Source: Beijerinckiaceae bacterium
GTDB lineage: Bacteria; Pseudomonadota; Alphaproteobacteria; Rhizobiales; Beijerinckiaceae
NCBI GenBank assembly: GCA_027532775.1
Contig: JAPZTO010000002.1
Span: forward strand, 806,001-870,000
DNA: 64,000 nucleotides
Direction of reading: 5' to 3'
Position numbers and translations under genes: made by a program. Under the pieces are notes generated by a model, which had not been told where the DNA came from, did no database searches, and saw nothing but the letters and a program-made list of their open reading frames with translations. Shown here piece by piece: positions 1-9,158 of the stretch; positions within the stretch are counted from its first letter, which is position 1, and each line of letters opens with the position of its first letter.

Positions 1-665
1 GAATCTACTTCGCCCTGCTGTCGATCGCGTTCGGCCAGATCTTCTGGTTCTCCTCGATCAAGCTGCATCGGGTGACGGGCGGCGAGGACGGGCTGCTCGG
101 CATTCCGCGCCCTCCCCTTCAGATCGGCAATGTGGCTGTCACCCTGGCCGACAACCGCATCTTCTACTGGTTCGTCGCCGCGCTCGCTGCGCTGGTGGTG
201 ATCGGGCTGTGGCGCGTGGTCAACTCCCCCTTCGGACGGGTGCTGCAGGCCATCCGCCAGAACGAGATGCGGGCCCGCTTCGTCGGCTATGATGTCTGGC
301 GCTGGAAATGGCTCGCCTTCACGATTTCGGCAACATTTGCCGGGCTGGCCGGAGCGCTGCTCGCGATGGCCCAGAACAGTGCCTATCCCGATGTGATGAG
401 CCTGCATCAATCCGGCCTTGTGGTGATGATGGTTCTTGTCGGCGGCGGGCTGGTGAATTTCTGGGGTCCGATCCTCGGGGTCCTCCTTTATTTCCTCGCC
501 CGCGAGGTGCTGGGCAGCCTCACCGAGACCTGGCTGCTCTGGTATGGCCTGATGTTCGTCGTGATGGTCATGGTCCGGCCCGAAGGTCTGGCCGGACTGA
601 TCGGCACGGCAGCGCGCCGCGAGGCACCTGCACCGCCGGCCCGGATCGTCGAGACGACGCCATGA
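1..665 (+). CDS. Branched-chain amino acid-type ABC transporter permease, LivM family (5' end missing)
   Basis: The gene is cut by the left edge of the window; the reading frame is already open at position 3, so the true start lies upstream. The visible 220 residues form the C-terminal part of an inner-membrane permease with several hydrophobic helices. The segment YDVWRWKWLAFTISA followed by a Gly/Ala-rich helix is typical of LivM permeases. The stop overlaps the next ABC ATPase start by ATGA, so this is one operon with positions 662-7727. LivH and binding-protein genes would be expected upstream, outside the window. The downstream catabolic genes suggest the substrate is a sugar or sugar acid rather than an amino acid, but that is inference. 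Confidence 0.9.
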   Translation, partial: IYFALLSIAFGQIFWFSSIKLHRVTGGEDGLLGIPRPPLQIGNVAVTLADNRIFYWFVAALAALVVIGLWRVVNSPFGRVLQAIRQNEMRARFVGYDVWRWKWLAFTISATFAGLAGALLAMAQNSAYPDVMSLHQSGLVVMMVLVGGGLVNFWGPILGVLLYFLAREVLGSLTETWLLWYGLMFVVMVMVRPEGLAGLIGTAARREAPAPPARIVETTP

Positions 666-1405
666 CCCTCTTCCAGGCCACGGGACTCCAGAAGCGGTTC
701 GGTTCGCGGGTTGTGCTCGAAAACATCACGCTCGGCATCGAGGAAGGAACGGTCCATGGCATCATGGGACCGAACGGCGCAGGCAAGACGACCTGCTTCC
801 ACCTCCTGACGGGGCATCATGCTCCGGATGCCGGCAGCATCGTCTTTGCCGGACAGGATATTGCCGGCCTGCCGCCCCACCGGATCGCCCGGCTCGGCGT
901 TGCCCGCTCGTTCCAGATCATGAACCTGTTCGACGACACGGTGGTCATCGAGAATGTCATGCTGGCCCTTCCTGCCTTCAAGGCGCAGACCGGGCGGATC
1001 TTCGGCAACGGGTTCGCCGACCGGCGCCTCATCGACTCCGCCCTGGAAGTGCTCGACATGGTCGGCCTTGCCGGCAGCGCGTGGTCGAAGACCAAGTCGC
1101 TGAGCTACGGCGACCGTCGGGCACTCGAGATCGCGGTGGCTCTCGCCGCGGAACCCCGGATCGTCTTTCTCGACGAACCGACATCCGGGCTCGGCGTCGA
1201 GGCCACGCGGGCCCTCGCGGCCTTGATCCGGCGTCTCCGGACCCGGTTCACGATCTGCCTGATCGAGCATGACATGCGGTTCCTGTTCGGCCTCGCCGAC
1301 CGGATCTCCGTCATCCATTGGGGCCAGGTCATCACGGAAGGCACGCCGGCAGAACTCATGGCGAACAAGTGGGTGGCGCGCTCCTCGCTGAAGGAGGCGG
1401 TCTGA
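662..1405 (+). CDS. ABC transporter ATP-binding protein, LivG family
   Basis: Cytoplasmic ATPase of 247 residues that powers the Liv-type importer. Walker A is GPNGAGKTT near residue 36, the signature is the variant LSYGDRRALEIA, Walker B is RIVFLDEPTSGLG and the H-loop is IEHDM. A longer reading frame reaches upstream to about 308, but it overlaps the permease fully. The ATG at 662 is preferred because it overlaps the permease stop as ATGA and gives the family length. The next ATPase starts on the last base of the stop codon (TGATG), which indicates translational coupling. Confidence 0.93.
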   Translation: MTLFQATGLQKRFGSRVVLENITLGIEEGTVHGIMGPNGAGKTTCFHLLTGHHAPDAGSIVFAGQDIAGLPPHRIARLGVARSFQIMNLFDDTVVIENVMLALPAFKAQTGRIFGNGFADRRLIDSALEVLDMVGLAGSAWSKTKSLSYGDRRALEIAVALAAEPRIVFLDEPTSGLGVEATRALAALIRRLRTRFTICLIEHDMRFLFGLADRISVIHWGQVITEGTPAELMANKWVARSSLKEAV

Positions 1406-2100
1406 TGCTCGGGATCAACGCGATCGAAACATTCTACGGTGAAACGCAGGCGCTTTTCGGCGTGTCTCTGAATGTGCAGCCCGGCGAGATTGTCGCCTTG
1501 CTGGGGCCGAACGGGGCCGGCAAGACGACGACCCTCCGCTCCATTCTCGGGTTGTCGCCGCCGCGCCATGGCGCGGTCCGGTTCGACGGGCGCGACATCA
1601 CCCGCCTCCCCACACATGCCATTGCCCGGATGGGCGTTTCCTGGGTTCCGGATGACCGCCGGGTCTTCCCCACCCTCACGGCGGCGCGAAACCTGAAGAT
1701 CGGCACACGACGGACGCGTTTCCGCGCCTGGAACGAAGACGAGATGTTCTCGATCTTTCCGGCGCTGGCAAACCTGTATGGCCGGGAATGCGAGACGATG
1801 TCCGGCGGCGAGTTGCAGATGGTCTCCATCGCCCGGGCACTGCTGGGCTCACCGGGTATTGTACTTTTCGACGAGCCGAGCCAAGGGCTTGCACCCAAGA
1901 TCGTGCAGGATGTCCTCCGAACCATCCGCCGCCTGAAGGACGAGGGCATTGCCGCCCTTGTGGTCGAACAGAACGCCCTTGCGATGCTCGAGGTGTCGGA
2001 CCGCGTCTACGTGATGGACCGCGGGCATATCGAGCACGAGGGCGCAGCCTCCGAGCTTCTCGGCAACCTGACGCTGCGGCGTCGCCTGATCGGGATCTGA
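1405..2100 (+). CDS. ABC transporter ATP-binding protein, LivF family
   Basis: Second ATPase of the Liv-type importer, 231 residues. Walker A is GPNGAGKTT, the signature MSGGELQMVSIARAL is canonical, Walker B is GIVLFDEPSQGLAP and the H-loop lies in VVEQNAL, with Gln in place of His as is common in LivF. The start at 1405 shares a base with the previous stop (TGATG), and an AAGGAGG ribosome site lies inside the end of the upstream gene. LivF and LivG normally form the heterodimer that drives the LivH/LivM permeases. Confidence 0.93.
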   Translation: MLGINAIETFYGETQALFGVSLNVQPGEIVALLGPNGAGKTTTLRSILGLSPPRHGAVRFDGRDITRLPTHAIARMGVSWVPDDRRVFPTLTAARNLKIGTRRTRFRAWNEDEMFSIFPALANLYGRECETMSGGELQMVSIARALLGSPGIVLFDEPSQGLAPKIVQDVLRTIRRLKDEGIAALVVEQNALAMLEVSDRVYVMDRGHIEHEGAASELLGNLTLRRRLIGI

Positions 2101-2103
2101 GCC

Positions 2104-2727
2104 ATGACAAGCATGCTCGAAGTCAGGGGGCTGCGGAAGATCTACCGTCGCGGTCTTATCGACCGGACGCCGACCTTCCAGCTTTCGGCCGATTTCACGA
2201 TCGACGAGCCCGCCATTGTCGGGATGATGGGCCCGAACGGTTCGGGAAAGACGACGCTGTTCGAACTGGTCACCGGCTCGAATGCTCCGACGGAGGGCGA
2301 AGTCCTCGTCCAGGGGCGCAACATACACAAGGTCCGGACAGACCAGCGGGACCGGCTCGCGATCCACTATCACCAATCGTATCAGGTCCGTCATTTCCGT
2401 TCCTTCACGCCGAACTTGCTGCTCGACGCGGCGGGATCCGCCTATCCGGTGGTCCATCTGTTCGACGAGCCGCAATTCAACACGCAGGATGGCTATATCG
2501 GCTTCATGCTGGACTTTTTCCGGAAGCTCCGCGCGCAGGGACGGCTTGTGTTCCTCTGCGTGCATCCGAACGAGAAATTCCATCTGGAGATCATCGAGGA
2601 GATCTGCGAGCGCTTCATCTTCGTCCAGAACGGCACCGTGACCACCCTCGACACGTTCGATGCCCTGCTTACGCATGATCCGGCCCGGGCCTATCTGGGG
2701 ACGCTCCTTCCGGAGGCCCGGCCATGA
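2104..2727 (+). CDS. ABC-type ATPase-like protein lacking the signature motif
   Basis: A 207-residue protein three bases after LivF. It has Walker A (GPNGSGKTT, about residues 43-51), a Gln-containing loop (YHQSYQ), Walker B (VVHLFDEPQ) and a His in the H-loop position (CVHPNE). The helical subdomain and LSGGQ signature between Q-loop and Walker B are absent: only about 25 residues separate them, against 60 or more in the two neighbouring ATPases. It therefore cannot form a standard ATP sandwich dimer by itself. It may regulate or accompany the importer, or be a decayed but still open cassette. The stop overlaps the next gene by ATGA, and both ends are intact, so recent truncation is not evident. 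Confidence 0.75.
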   Translation: MTSMLEVRGLRKIYRRGLIDRTPTFQLSADFTIDEPAIVGMMGPNGSGKTTLFELVTGSNAPTEGEVLVQGRNIHKVRTDQRDRLAIHYHQSYQVRHFRSFTPNLLLDAAGSAYPVVHLFDEPQFNTQDGYIGFMLDFFRKLRAQGRLVFLCVHPNEKFHLEIIEEICERFIFVQNGTVTTLDTFDALLTHDPARAYLGTLLPEARP

Positions 2728-3731
2728 CAACCGAAATGCCCAGGGTGGCGCTGCTGGGCTGCGGCCTGATCAGTACCTATCACCTGAGAGCCTGGCAGGC
2801 GGCCGGCGTCGAGATCGTGGCCATCTGCGACCCCGATCTCGCGAAAGCCGAGGCCAGAGCGAACGAATACGGGATCAGCCGGGTCTATTCCGATGCGGCC
2901 GCGCTGTTCCGCGATGGCGGCTTCACCATTGCCGATATCGCCGCCTCGATGGCTGCCCATGCTCCCCTGGCGAGGCTGGCCGCTGACCATGGTGTCCACA
3001 TCATGCTCCAGAAGCCGATGTGCAGCACCGTGGCCGAGGCCGAGGCGCTTGTCCGGGATATCGGGGACCGTGTCCGCTTCATGGTCCACGAGAACTACCG
3101 GTTCAGGCCGCATTACATGACGGTGCGGCGCTGGATCGGGGAAGGCCGGATCGGTGCGATCCGCCATATCACCATCACCTGCCGGGGTTCAGGCCTATGC
3201 CCGCGCGAGGGGCGACAGCCGTTTCTGGTCGAACGGCAACCGTATCTGCTGGAATTCCGGCGCAACCTCGTTCTTGAGACGATGATCCATCATCTGGATG
3301 TCCTTCGCTGCCTCGCAGGCCCACTGAAGGTGGTCGCGGCCCGGCTTGGCCGGCTGGCGGAAAACCTTCCCGGCGAGGATACGGCGTCGATCCTGATGGA
3401 AGGACCGGGCGGCATGATCGCCGTCGCGGATGGCTGCATCTGCGCGCCGGGTTACCCGGACCTCCATGGCGACCGGCTCGAGGTCATCGGATCGCACGGC
3501 ACCATCCTGATGGAGCTCGACCGCGTCTTCATCGTGGGCCGTGAAGCGGAAACCCTCACCGTCGTCGATCTGGCCGGCCGCTACCAGGAATGCTTCGACA
3601 CCGCGATCCGCTCGTTCCTTTCAGGGCTGTCGAGCGGCGCCCCCTTCGAGACCGACCGTTTGGACAACCTCGAAACACTGCGCCTGATGGAGAGCGTCTA
3701 TCGCGCTGCCGGAACGGAGATCTGCGCATGA
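2724..3731 (+). CDS. Gfo/Idh/MocA family NAD(P)-dependent oxidoreductase
   Basis: A 335-residue cytoplasmic dehydrogenase. The N-terminal Rossmann fold shows GCGLISTYHLRAW followed by an acidic residue ending strand 2 (AICDPD). The usual EKP catalytic motif appears as QKP (LQKPMC). The C-terminal half matches the alpha/beta substrate domain, with MIHHLDVLRCLAG holding the conserved His region. Members oxidise or reduce sugars, sugar acids and inositols. It lies between the importer and the SDR/dehydratase/ALDH genes with ATGA overlaps on both sides, so it probably takes part in the same sugar pathway. The exact substrate cannot be read from sequence. Confidence 0.88.
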   Translation: MTTEMPRVALLGCGLISTYHLRAWQAAGVEIVAICDPDLAKAEARANEYGISRVYSDAAALFRDGGFTIADIAASMAAHAPLARLAADHGVHIMLQKPMCSTVAEAEALVRDIGDRVRFMVHENYRFRPHYMTVRRWIGEGRIGAIRHITITCRGSGLCPREGRQPFLVERQPYLLEFRRNLVLETMIHHLDVLRCLAGPLKVVAARLGRLAENLPGEDTASILMEGPGGMIAVADGCICAPGYPDLHGDRLEVIGSHGTILMELDRVFIVGREAETLTVVDLAGRYQECFDTAIRSFLSGLSSGAPFETDRLDNLETLRLMESVYRAAGTEICA

Positions 3732-4549
3732 ACAAGCCAGCCCTTACCTTGACGCCGACGATCGACCCGGCACAGATCGATGCCCTGTTCGACATCCGCG
3801 GCCTGCGGGTCTTCATCCCCGGCGGCTATGGCGCGATCGGCGAAGCCGTAGCGATCACCATGGCGCGGATGGGCGCCGAGATCGCCGTGGCCGGTCCCAG
3901 CGAGGCCAAGGCTGCCGACCTCGCCGATCGTATCGTCGAGACCGGCGGCAAGGCGCATGGCCTCGGCATCGATGCCCGTGTAGTCGCGTCGATCACCGAT
4001 ACCGTCGAACAGGCAAGCAGCCTGATGGGCGGGATCGACATTCTCGTCAATTGCGTCGGCATCCAGCGCGAACAGCTGCTGATGGACGTGACCGAGGACA
4101 CATTCGACGAAATGTACCAGACCAACCTCAAATCGGCGATGTTTCTCGGGCAGGCCGTGGCGCGCGACCAGATTGCCCGGAAGCGGGGCGGACGCCAGAT
4201 CCATCTCCTGTCCGTCCGGTCGCAACTCGCGCTGCGCGGGCGCGGCTATTCCGCCTATTGCGCCACCAAGGGCGGGCTCGTCATGCTGGTCAAGCAGCAT
4301 GCGATGGAGCTTGCCCCCCACGGGATCACCGTGAACGGCGTCGCGCCGACCTTTATCCAGTCCGACCGGATCCGGAAGCATCTCGAACGGCCAGCCTTCC
4401 GCGACTTCATCCTCGAACGTAACCCGCTCGGGCGGATCGGCGATCCGCTCGAGGTGGTTGGCCAGATCATCGCCTTCGCCGCGCCTGCGGGAAGCTACAT
4501 GACCGGTCAGATCGTCTATATCGACGGCGGCGTGACGGCCTCGCAATGA
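3728..4549 (+). CDS. Short-chain dehydrogenase/reductase (SDR)
   Basis: A 273-residue classical SDR. The cofactor-binding glycine motif is GGYGAIGEA, the structural motif is NCVG in place of NNAG, the catalytic Ser is in LLSVRSQLA, and the active-site Tyr and Lys are in YSAYCATKGG. The C-terminus GQIVYIDGGVTAS is typical. The ATG at 3728 overlaps the previous stop by four bases; longer in-frame extensions run into the Gfo/Idh gene. In this operon it would oxidise a sugar or a sugar-acid hydroxyl before or after the dehydratase step. Confidence 0.9.
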   Translation: MNKPALTLTPTIDPAQIDALFDIRGLRVFIPGGYGAIGEAVAITMARMGAEIAVAGPSEAKAADLADRIVETGGKAHGLGIDARVVASITDTVEQASSLMGGIDILVNCVGIQREQLLMDVTEDTFDEMYQTNLKSAMFLGQAVARDQIARKRGGRQIHLLSVRSQLALRGRGYSAYCATKGGLVMLVKQHAMELAPHGITVNGVAPTFIQSDRIRKHLERPAFRDFILERNPLGRIGDPLEVVGQIIAFAAPAGSYMTGQIVYIDGGVTASQ

Positions 4550-6264
4550 CCTCTCTCCGCTCCTCCCGCTGGTTCGACACCGATGATCTGCGCGGCTTCG
4601 GGCACCGCTCGCGCCTGATGCAGATGGGCTATTCCCGCGAGGACTGGGAAGGGCGCCCTGTCATTGCCGTCATCAATACCTGGTCGGACATCAACCCCTG
4701 CCATGCGCATTTCCGCCAGCGTGCAGAGGATGTGAAGCGGGGCATCCTGCAGGCAGGCGGATTTCCCATCGAGTTGCCTGCACTGTCCCTGAGCGAGAAC
4801 TTCGTCAAACCCACGACCATGCTCTACCGGAACCTGCTTGCGCTGGAAACGGAGGAACTCCTGCGCTCGCACCCGGTCGACGGGGCCGTCCTGATGGGCG
4901 GATGCGACAAGACCACCCCGGCCCTGCTTCTCGGCGCCATCAGCATGGACCTGCCGGCGATCTTCATGCCCGCCGGGCCAATGCTGCGGGGCAACCTGCG
5001 CGGCGAGGTTCTGGGCTCGGGGTCAGATGCCTGGAAATACTGGGACGAACGCCGGGCCGGACGGATCGGCCTCAGGGAATGGCAGGCCGTCGAGGCCGGG
5101 ATCGCACGGTCCCACGGCCATTGCATGACCATGGGCACCGCCGCCACCATGACGGCGATCGCCGATGCCCTCGGCTTCTGCCTTACCGGCGCTTCCTCCA
5201 TCCCGGCAGCCGATGCCAACCATATCCGTCTTGCGGCCGAATGCGGGCGACGCGCCGTCGCGATGGTCCACGAGCAGCTGACGCCATCCCGCCTTCTCAG
5301 CCGGGACTCGTTCTCGAATGCCCTCGCCGTTGCCATGGCCATGGGATGCTCGACGAATGCGATCATCCATCTCATCGCAATGTCCCGGCGGGCAGGATTT
5401 CCGCTCTCGCTCGATGACTTCCATCTGGCCGGCCAGCGCATTCCCGTCCTCGCCAATATCCGGCCATCGGGCAGCACCTACCTGATGGAAGATTTCTACT
5501 ATGCCGGCGGTCTCCGCGCGATGATGGCCGGCATGGGAGACCATATTGCCGGCGACGCGATGACCGCCAGCGGCCGGACCCTCGCCGAGGAACTGGCCGG
5601 CGCCGAGGTTTTCCTGCCGGATGTCATCCGGGGTCTCGACAACCCCGTCTCCCGGCAACCGGCCATGGCCGTTCTGCGCGGCAACCTCGCCCCGGACGGC
5701 GCGGTGATGAAGCCATCGGCCGCCGATCCCCGCCTGCTCCGGCATCGCGGTCCCGCGCTGGTCTTCGACAGCTATGCCGAGATGAAGGCGCGGATCGATG
5801 ACCCGGGACTGGCGGTCACCGAGGATACGGTGCTCGTGATGCGTGGAGCCGGGCCGCAGGGCGGACCGGGCATGCCGGAATGGGGGATGCTGCCCATCCC
5901 GAAGGCGCTGCTGGCCCGCGGCGTTTCCGACATGCTGCGGATCTCCGATGCGCGGATGAGCGGCACCAGCTACGGCGCCTGCATCTTGCATGTGGCGCCC
6001 GAAGCGCATCTCGGCGGCCCGCTGGCCCTCGTCCGGACCGGCGACATGATCGCGGTCGATGCCCATGCCGGGACGCTTGATATGGACGTTTCCGACGCCG
6101 AACTGGCGGAACGCAGACAGGCCTGGCGACCGCCGGAACCGCATTTCGAGCGCGGCTATGGTTGGGCCTTCGGCCGGCATGTCATGCAGGCCGACAAGGG
6201 CTGCGATTTCGATTTCCTCGAAACAGGGTTCGGTCGGCCGACGCCCGAACCCGCCATTCTCTGA
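4546..6264 (+). CDS. IlvD/Edd family dehydratase, probable sugar-acid dehydratase
   Basis: A 572-residue Fe-S dehydratase. Three cysteines expected to hold the cluster are visible: Cys52 in SDINPCHAHF, Cys120 in GGCDKTTPA and Cys193 in GHCMTMGTAATM. The last motif matches sugar-acid dehydratases (arabinonate, xylonate, galactonate type) better than IlvD, which has GSCGGMYTAN. The reaction expected is water removal from an aldonate to give a 2-keto-3-deoxy acid. The start overlaps the SDR stop as ATGA. The neighbouring importer and dehydrogenases support a non-phosphorylative sugar oxidation route, but no aldolase or KDG dehydratase is visible in the operon. Confidence 0.9.
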   Translation: MTSLRSSRWFDTDDLRGFGHRSRLMQMGYSREDWEGRPVIAVINTWSDINPCHAHFRQRAEDVKRGILQAGGFPIELPALSLSENFVKPTTMLYRNLLALETEELLRSHPVDGAVLMGGCDKTTPALLLGAISMDLPAIFMPAGPMLRGNLRGEVLGSGSDAWKYWDERRAGRIGLREWQAVEAGIARSHGHCMTMGTAATMTAIADALGFCLTGASSIPAADANHIRLAAECGRRAVAMVHEQLTPSRLLSRDSFSNALAVAMAMGCSTNAIIHLIAMSRRAGFPLSLDDFHLAGQRIPVLANIRPSGSTYLMEDFYYAGGLRAMMAGMGDHIAGDAMTASGRTLAEELAGAEVFLPDVIRGLDNPVSRQPAMAVLRGNLAPDGAVMKPSAADPRLLRHRGPALVFDSYAEMKARIDDPGLAVTEDTVLVMRGAGPQGGPGMPEWGMLPIPKALLARGVSDMLRISDARMSGTSYGACILHVAPEAHLGGPLALVRTGDMIAVDAHAGTLDMDVSDAELAERRQAWRPPEPHFERGYGWAFGRHVMQADKGCDFDFLETGFGRPTPEPAIL

Positions 6265-6287
6265 CCCCCAATCAACCAGGGTGCATC

Positions 6288-7727
6288 ATGCTGAATTCAC
6301 AGCCTCGCCTGCTTATCGCCGGCACGTTCCGTGAGCGCGCGAGCGGTACGCCGATCCCCGTCGTCAACCCCTGCTCCGGAGAGGTGCTGTGGGAACAGCC
6401 GGCCTGCACCGCCCGCGAGGTCGACGAGGCATTGGCGGCTGCCCGCGCGGCGCAGGTCACATGGCCGGGTGTCCATGGCTGGGAGCGTGGCCGCATTCTC
6501 CGGTCCATCGCCGAGGCGATGCGGAACCGCCGGCAGGCGATCGCGCGGGCGCTTTCCCTCGAGATCGGGCGGCCGCTCTCGCAATCGGAGGGCGAGGTCA
6601 ATGCCGCGATCGAACAGTTCCAATGGTATGCCGGCGAAGCCGAGCGCCTCTTCGGCGAGACCATCCCGGCCCGGAATGGCGGCCGTCTGGTTGTCGAGCA
6701 CGAGCCTGTCGGGATTGTCGCGGCCTTTTCGGCATGGAACTTCCCGGTGAACCTGCCCGTGAGGAAAATCGCCCCGGCGCTGGCTGCGGGATGCGTGGTC
6801 ATCGTGCGCCCGTCGGAACAGGTTCCGATGACCACAACGTTGATCGCCGAGGCCTGCGTCGAGGGCGGAGCGCCGCCCGGCGTGGTGCAGGTCCTTTTTG
6901 GCCGCGCGGCCGATATCAGCCCGCACCTGTTGGATTCGGAAGATGTCCGGAAGATCTCGCTTACCGGGTCGACGCGCGTCGGGCAGATGCTCATGGCGGA
7001 TGCGGCGCGCACGATGAAGCGGTGCTCGATGGAACTTGGCGGGCATTCGCCGGTCATTGTCTGTGCGGACGCCGATGTGGAACAGGCCGCGCGGCAATGC
7101 GCCGCCTTCAAGTTCCGCAATGCCGGCCAGGTCTGCATCGCGCCCAACCGCTTCTTTGTCGAGCGTGATGTTCTCGGTCGCTTCCTTGATGTCTTCGAAG
7201 CGGAAGCGAAAGCGCTGGTCCTCGGCGACAGCCATGACCCGGCAACCACGATGGGCCCGCTGACGCTGGAATCCGGCCGGCAGAAGATCGAGCATCTGGT
7301 GGAGGATGCCGTTTCGCGCGGGGGAAGGATCGTCACCGGAGGCAAGCGTCCGCGCAATCTGAACCGCGGCTACTTCCATGAACCGACGCTCGTCACCGAC
7401 GTGCCGCCCGACGCAGCATTGATGGCGGAGGAGCCATTCGGCCCGGTCGCGGCCGTCGCAGCGTTTTCCAGCTTGGACGAGGCCCTTGCCCGCGCGAATT
7501 CAACGCTGTACGGCTTGGCGGCCTACGCGTTCACGGGCAGCCATGCCAAGGCGGAAACCCTTTCGCGGGGCCTGCGGGCCGGGATGGTGGGGCTCAACAC
7601 CTTCGTTGTCGCCCATGCCGAGGCACCTTTTGGCGGGATCGGCCATTCAGGGATGGGCCGCGAGGGCGGCAGGGAAGCCATTCGCGACTATCAGAACACC
7701 AAGCTCACGCATTTCGTCGCGAATTGA
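6288..7727 (+). CDS. NAD(P)-dependent aldehyde dehydrogenase
   Basis: A 479-residue ALDH superfamily enzyme with the general base Glu in SMELGGHSP, the catalytic Cys in FRNAGQVCIAPNR and the conserved AEEPFGPVAAV segment. It resembles the succinate-semialdehyde / alpha-ketoglutarate-semialdehyde branch. As the last gene of the sugar operon it could oxidise the semialdehyde formed after dehydration of a pentonate. The ATG at 6288 starts 23 bases after the dehydratase stop; an upstream extension overlaps that gene and is not needed for family length. Confidence 0.9.
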   Translation: MLNSQPRLLIAGTFRERASGTPIPVVNPCSGEVLWEQPACTAREVDEALAAARAAQVTWPGVHGWERGRILRSIAEAMRNRRQAIARALSLEIGRPLSQSEGEVNAAIEQFQWYAGEAERLFGETIPARNGGRLVVEHEPVGIVAAFSAWNFPVNLPVRKIAPALAAGCVVIVRPSEQVPMTTTLIAEACVEGGAPPGVVQVLFGRAADISPHLLDSEDVRKISLTGSTRVGQMLMADAARTMKRCSMELGGHSPVIVCADADVEQAARQCAAFKFRNAGQVCIAPNRFFVERDVLGRFLDVFEAEAKALVLGDSHDPATTMGPLTLESGRQKIEHLVEDAVSRGGRIVTGGKRPRNLNRGYFHEPTLVTDVPPDAALMAEEPFGPVAAVAAFSSLDEALARANSTLYGLAAYAFTGSHAKAETLSRGLRAGMVGLNTFVVAHAEAPFGGIGHSGMGREGGREAIRDYQNTKLTHFVAN

Positions 7728-7769
7728 CGTTCACCTCGGCCGGCGAGCCCGACATCGGGAACGCCGGGA

Positions 7770-8990
7770 TCAGCAAGTCGGATTGTCCGGGGTGCAACCG
7801 CCCGGGCTTCCACCGCCCCCTCCGGGCCGGTTGGAACCAACGGGCGCGGCAGCAGGGCTGCGGGAGGGCGTAGTGGATGCCGTGCCATCATCCCTGACCG
7901 GATTCACAACGGCCGGGTTGACCCGGAAACTCGCAGAAAGCGGACGCATCCCCAGTTCGCGGAGGTCTTCCAGACGCTGATCCTTGTCGTTCGGCAGCGT
8001 GATCTTCCGGTTGCGCTTTTCCTTTTCCGCAAACGGATCAAAGGGCGCAGTGCCAACATTGACAAGGGAAGCGGGGCGCGTCGGGTTGGTGGTGTCGACG
8101 GCGTCGGGCGCAGGTCGAATACGCCCGGGCATGGCCACCGTATCGCGATTGTTGCTGCGCCAGCAGCCATTGTCGCAATTTGACTGCGGCAATTGCTTCG
8201 GAACAATGGTGTTGACGATCCGCTGGAGGGTCCACTCTTTCTCACGAGGCTCTTCCGGCCGTGGCCTGTAATGTTCGCGCTCCGTGAAGTACCGGCCGCG
8301 CTGCTGGTTGGACATGTTCTTCAACTGATCCGCCGAAGCGTGAACGAAGGTTCCGTCCTTCTGCAGCCCCGGCTTCGGCTTCGCTTCGCCTTCGCTGGAT
8401 TGCTGGCTCTGCCGCGACGGCCGCGTCCGCGGGTTCAGGCCATTCTTGCGGCTCTGCCAGCCATCGATGAGGGCCTGCCCGGACTTGTTGCCCGGCGCGT
8501 TCTGGTTGCGGGTATCGGCCTGCTCACGGATGCGCCGGGACCGACCATTGACCAGCGTGTCGAGCTGCCGCTGCCGGCCGAACTCGTCCGGAGTAATGGG
8601 GTTCGTCTTTCCGCTGCCCGCATTGGCAACCCCGCCCGGGCGCTTCTTGTCCGGCCCCGAGGCCGGCTTGCCGGAACCGCCCGTCGTCTGTCCGCCGATC
8701 TTCAGGCCGCCCCCGAGCGAGGGAATCGCGGTATCGCGGCCGATATTGGAGCTTGTGTTCGGCGCGGCGGCAGGAGCGTCCCCCGCGCGGCGCCCCGGGG
8801 CGCGAACCCCTTGCGGCAAGGTGTTGGTGGTGCCGATGCGCTGCCCTGGCGTGACCTTGCGCTCCATCGTCGCGCTTGACTGATTCTGGATGATACGCGT
8901 GGACTGGGCGAATCCCGGCGCGGAAAGGGCAAGCACCAACAGGGTCAAGCCTGACAAACCGACAAAGAAACTGCGCGTGAACAGGGTCAT
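7770..8990 (-). CDS. Secreted or periplasmic protein of unknown function, low complexity
   Basis: A 406-residue protein that I do not recognise. An N-terminal hydrophobic signal ends in APGFAQS, so export is likely. The rest is rich in Arg, Gln, Asn, Pro and Gly with no obvious fold; the C-terminus is a glycine-rich tail followed by two cysteines (GGCTPDNPTC). The start at 8990 is chosen over one ten codons upstream because AAAGGTG lies just before it and the signal peptide is then normal. It is divergent from the outer-membrane-like gene at 9159 and shares its 168-base promoter region. Confidence 0.7.
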   Translation of the reverse strand: MTLFTRSFFVGLSGLTLLVLALSAPGFAQSTRIIQNQSSATMERKVTPGQRIGTTNTLPQGVRAPGRRAGDAPAAAPNTSSNIGRDTAIPSLGGGLKIGGQTTGGSGKPASGPDKKRPGGVANAGSGKTNPITPDEFGRQRQLDTLVNGRSRRIREQADTRNQNAPGNKSGQALIDGWQSRKNGLNPRTRPSRQSQQSSEGEAKPKPGLQKDGTFVHASADQLKNMSNQQRGRYFTEREHYRPRPEEPREKEWTLQRIVNTIVPKQLPQSNCDNGCWRSNNRDTVAMPGRIRPAPDAVDTTNPTRPASLVNVGTAPFDPFAEKEKRNRKITLPNDKDQRLEDLRELGMRPLSASFRVNPAVVNPVRDDGTASTTPSRSPAAAPVGSNRPGGGGGSPGGCTPDNPTC

Positions 8991-9158
8991 GATCGGCACC
9001 TTTCGCTTCAGGGCCCCCAAATTCGATGCAAGATTACCACAATCGGAAAATTTTGGAAATCGAAACTCGAATCACCATGATCTGGCAAGAATTCGCGTTG
9101 TCCCGCCGCCTCACGCCCGGTACATTTCGGGCCATGAAAACTTGAGCGGGAGGCGTGG

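Noticed and set aside
308-661. Upstream extension of the LivG gene
   Set aside because: It overlaps the permease completely and gives a non-homologous N-terminus; the ATG at 662 is coupled to the permease stop.
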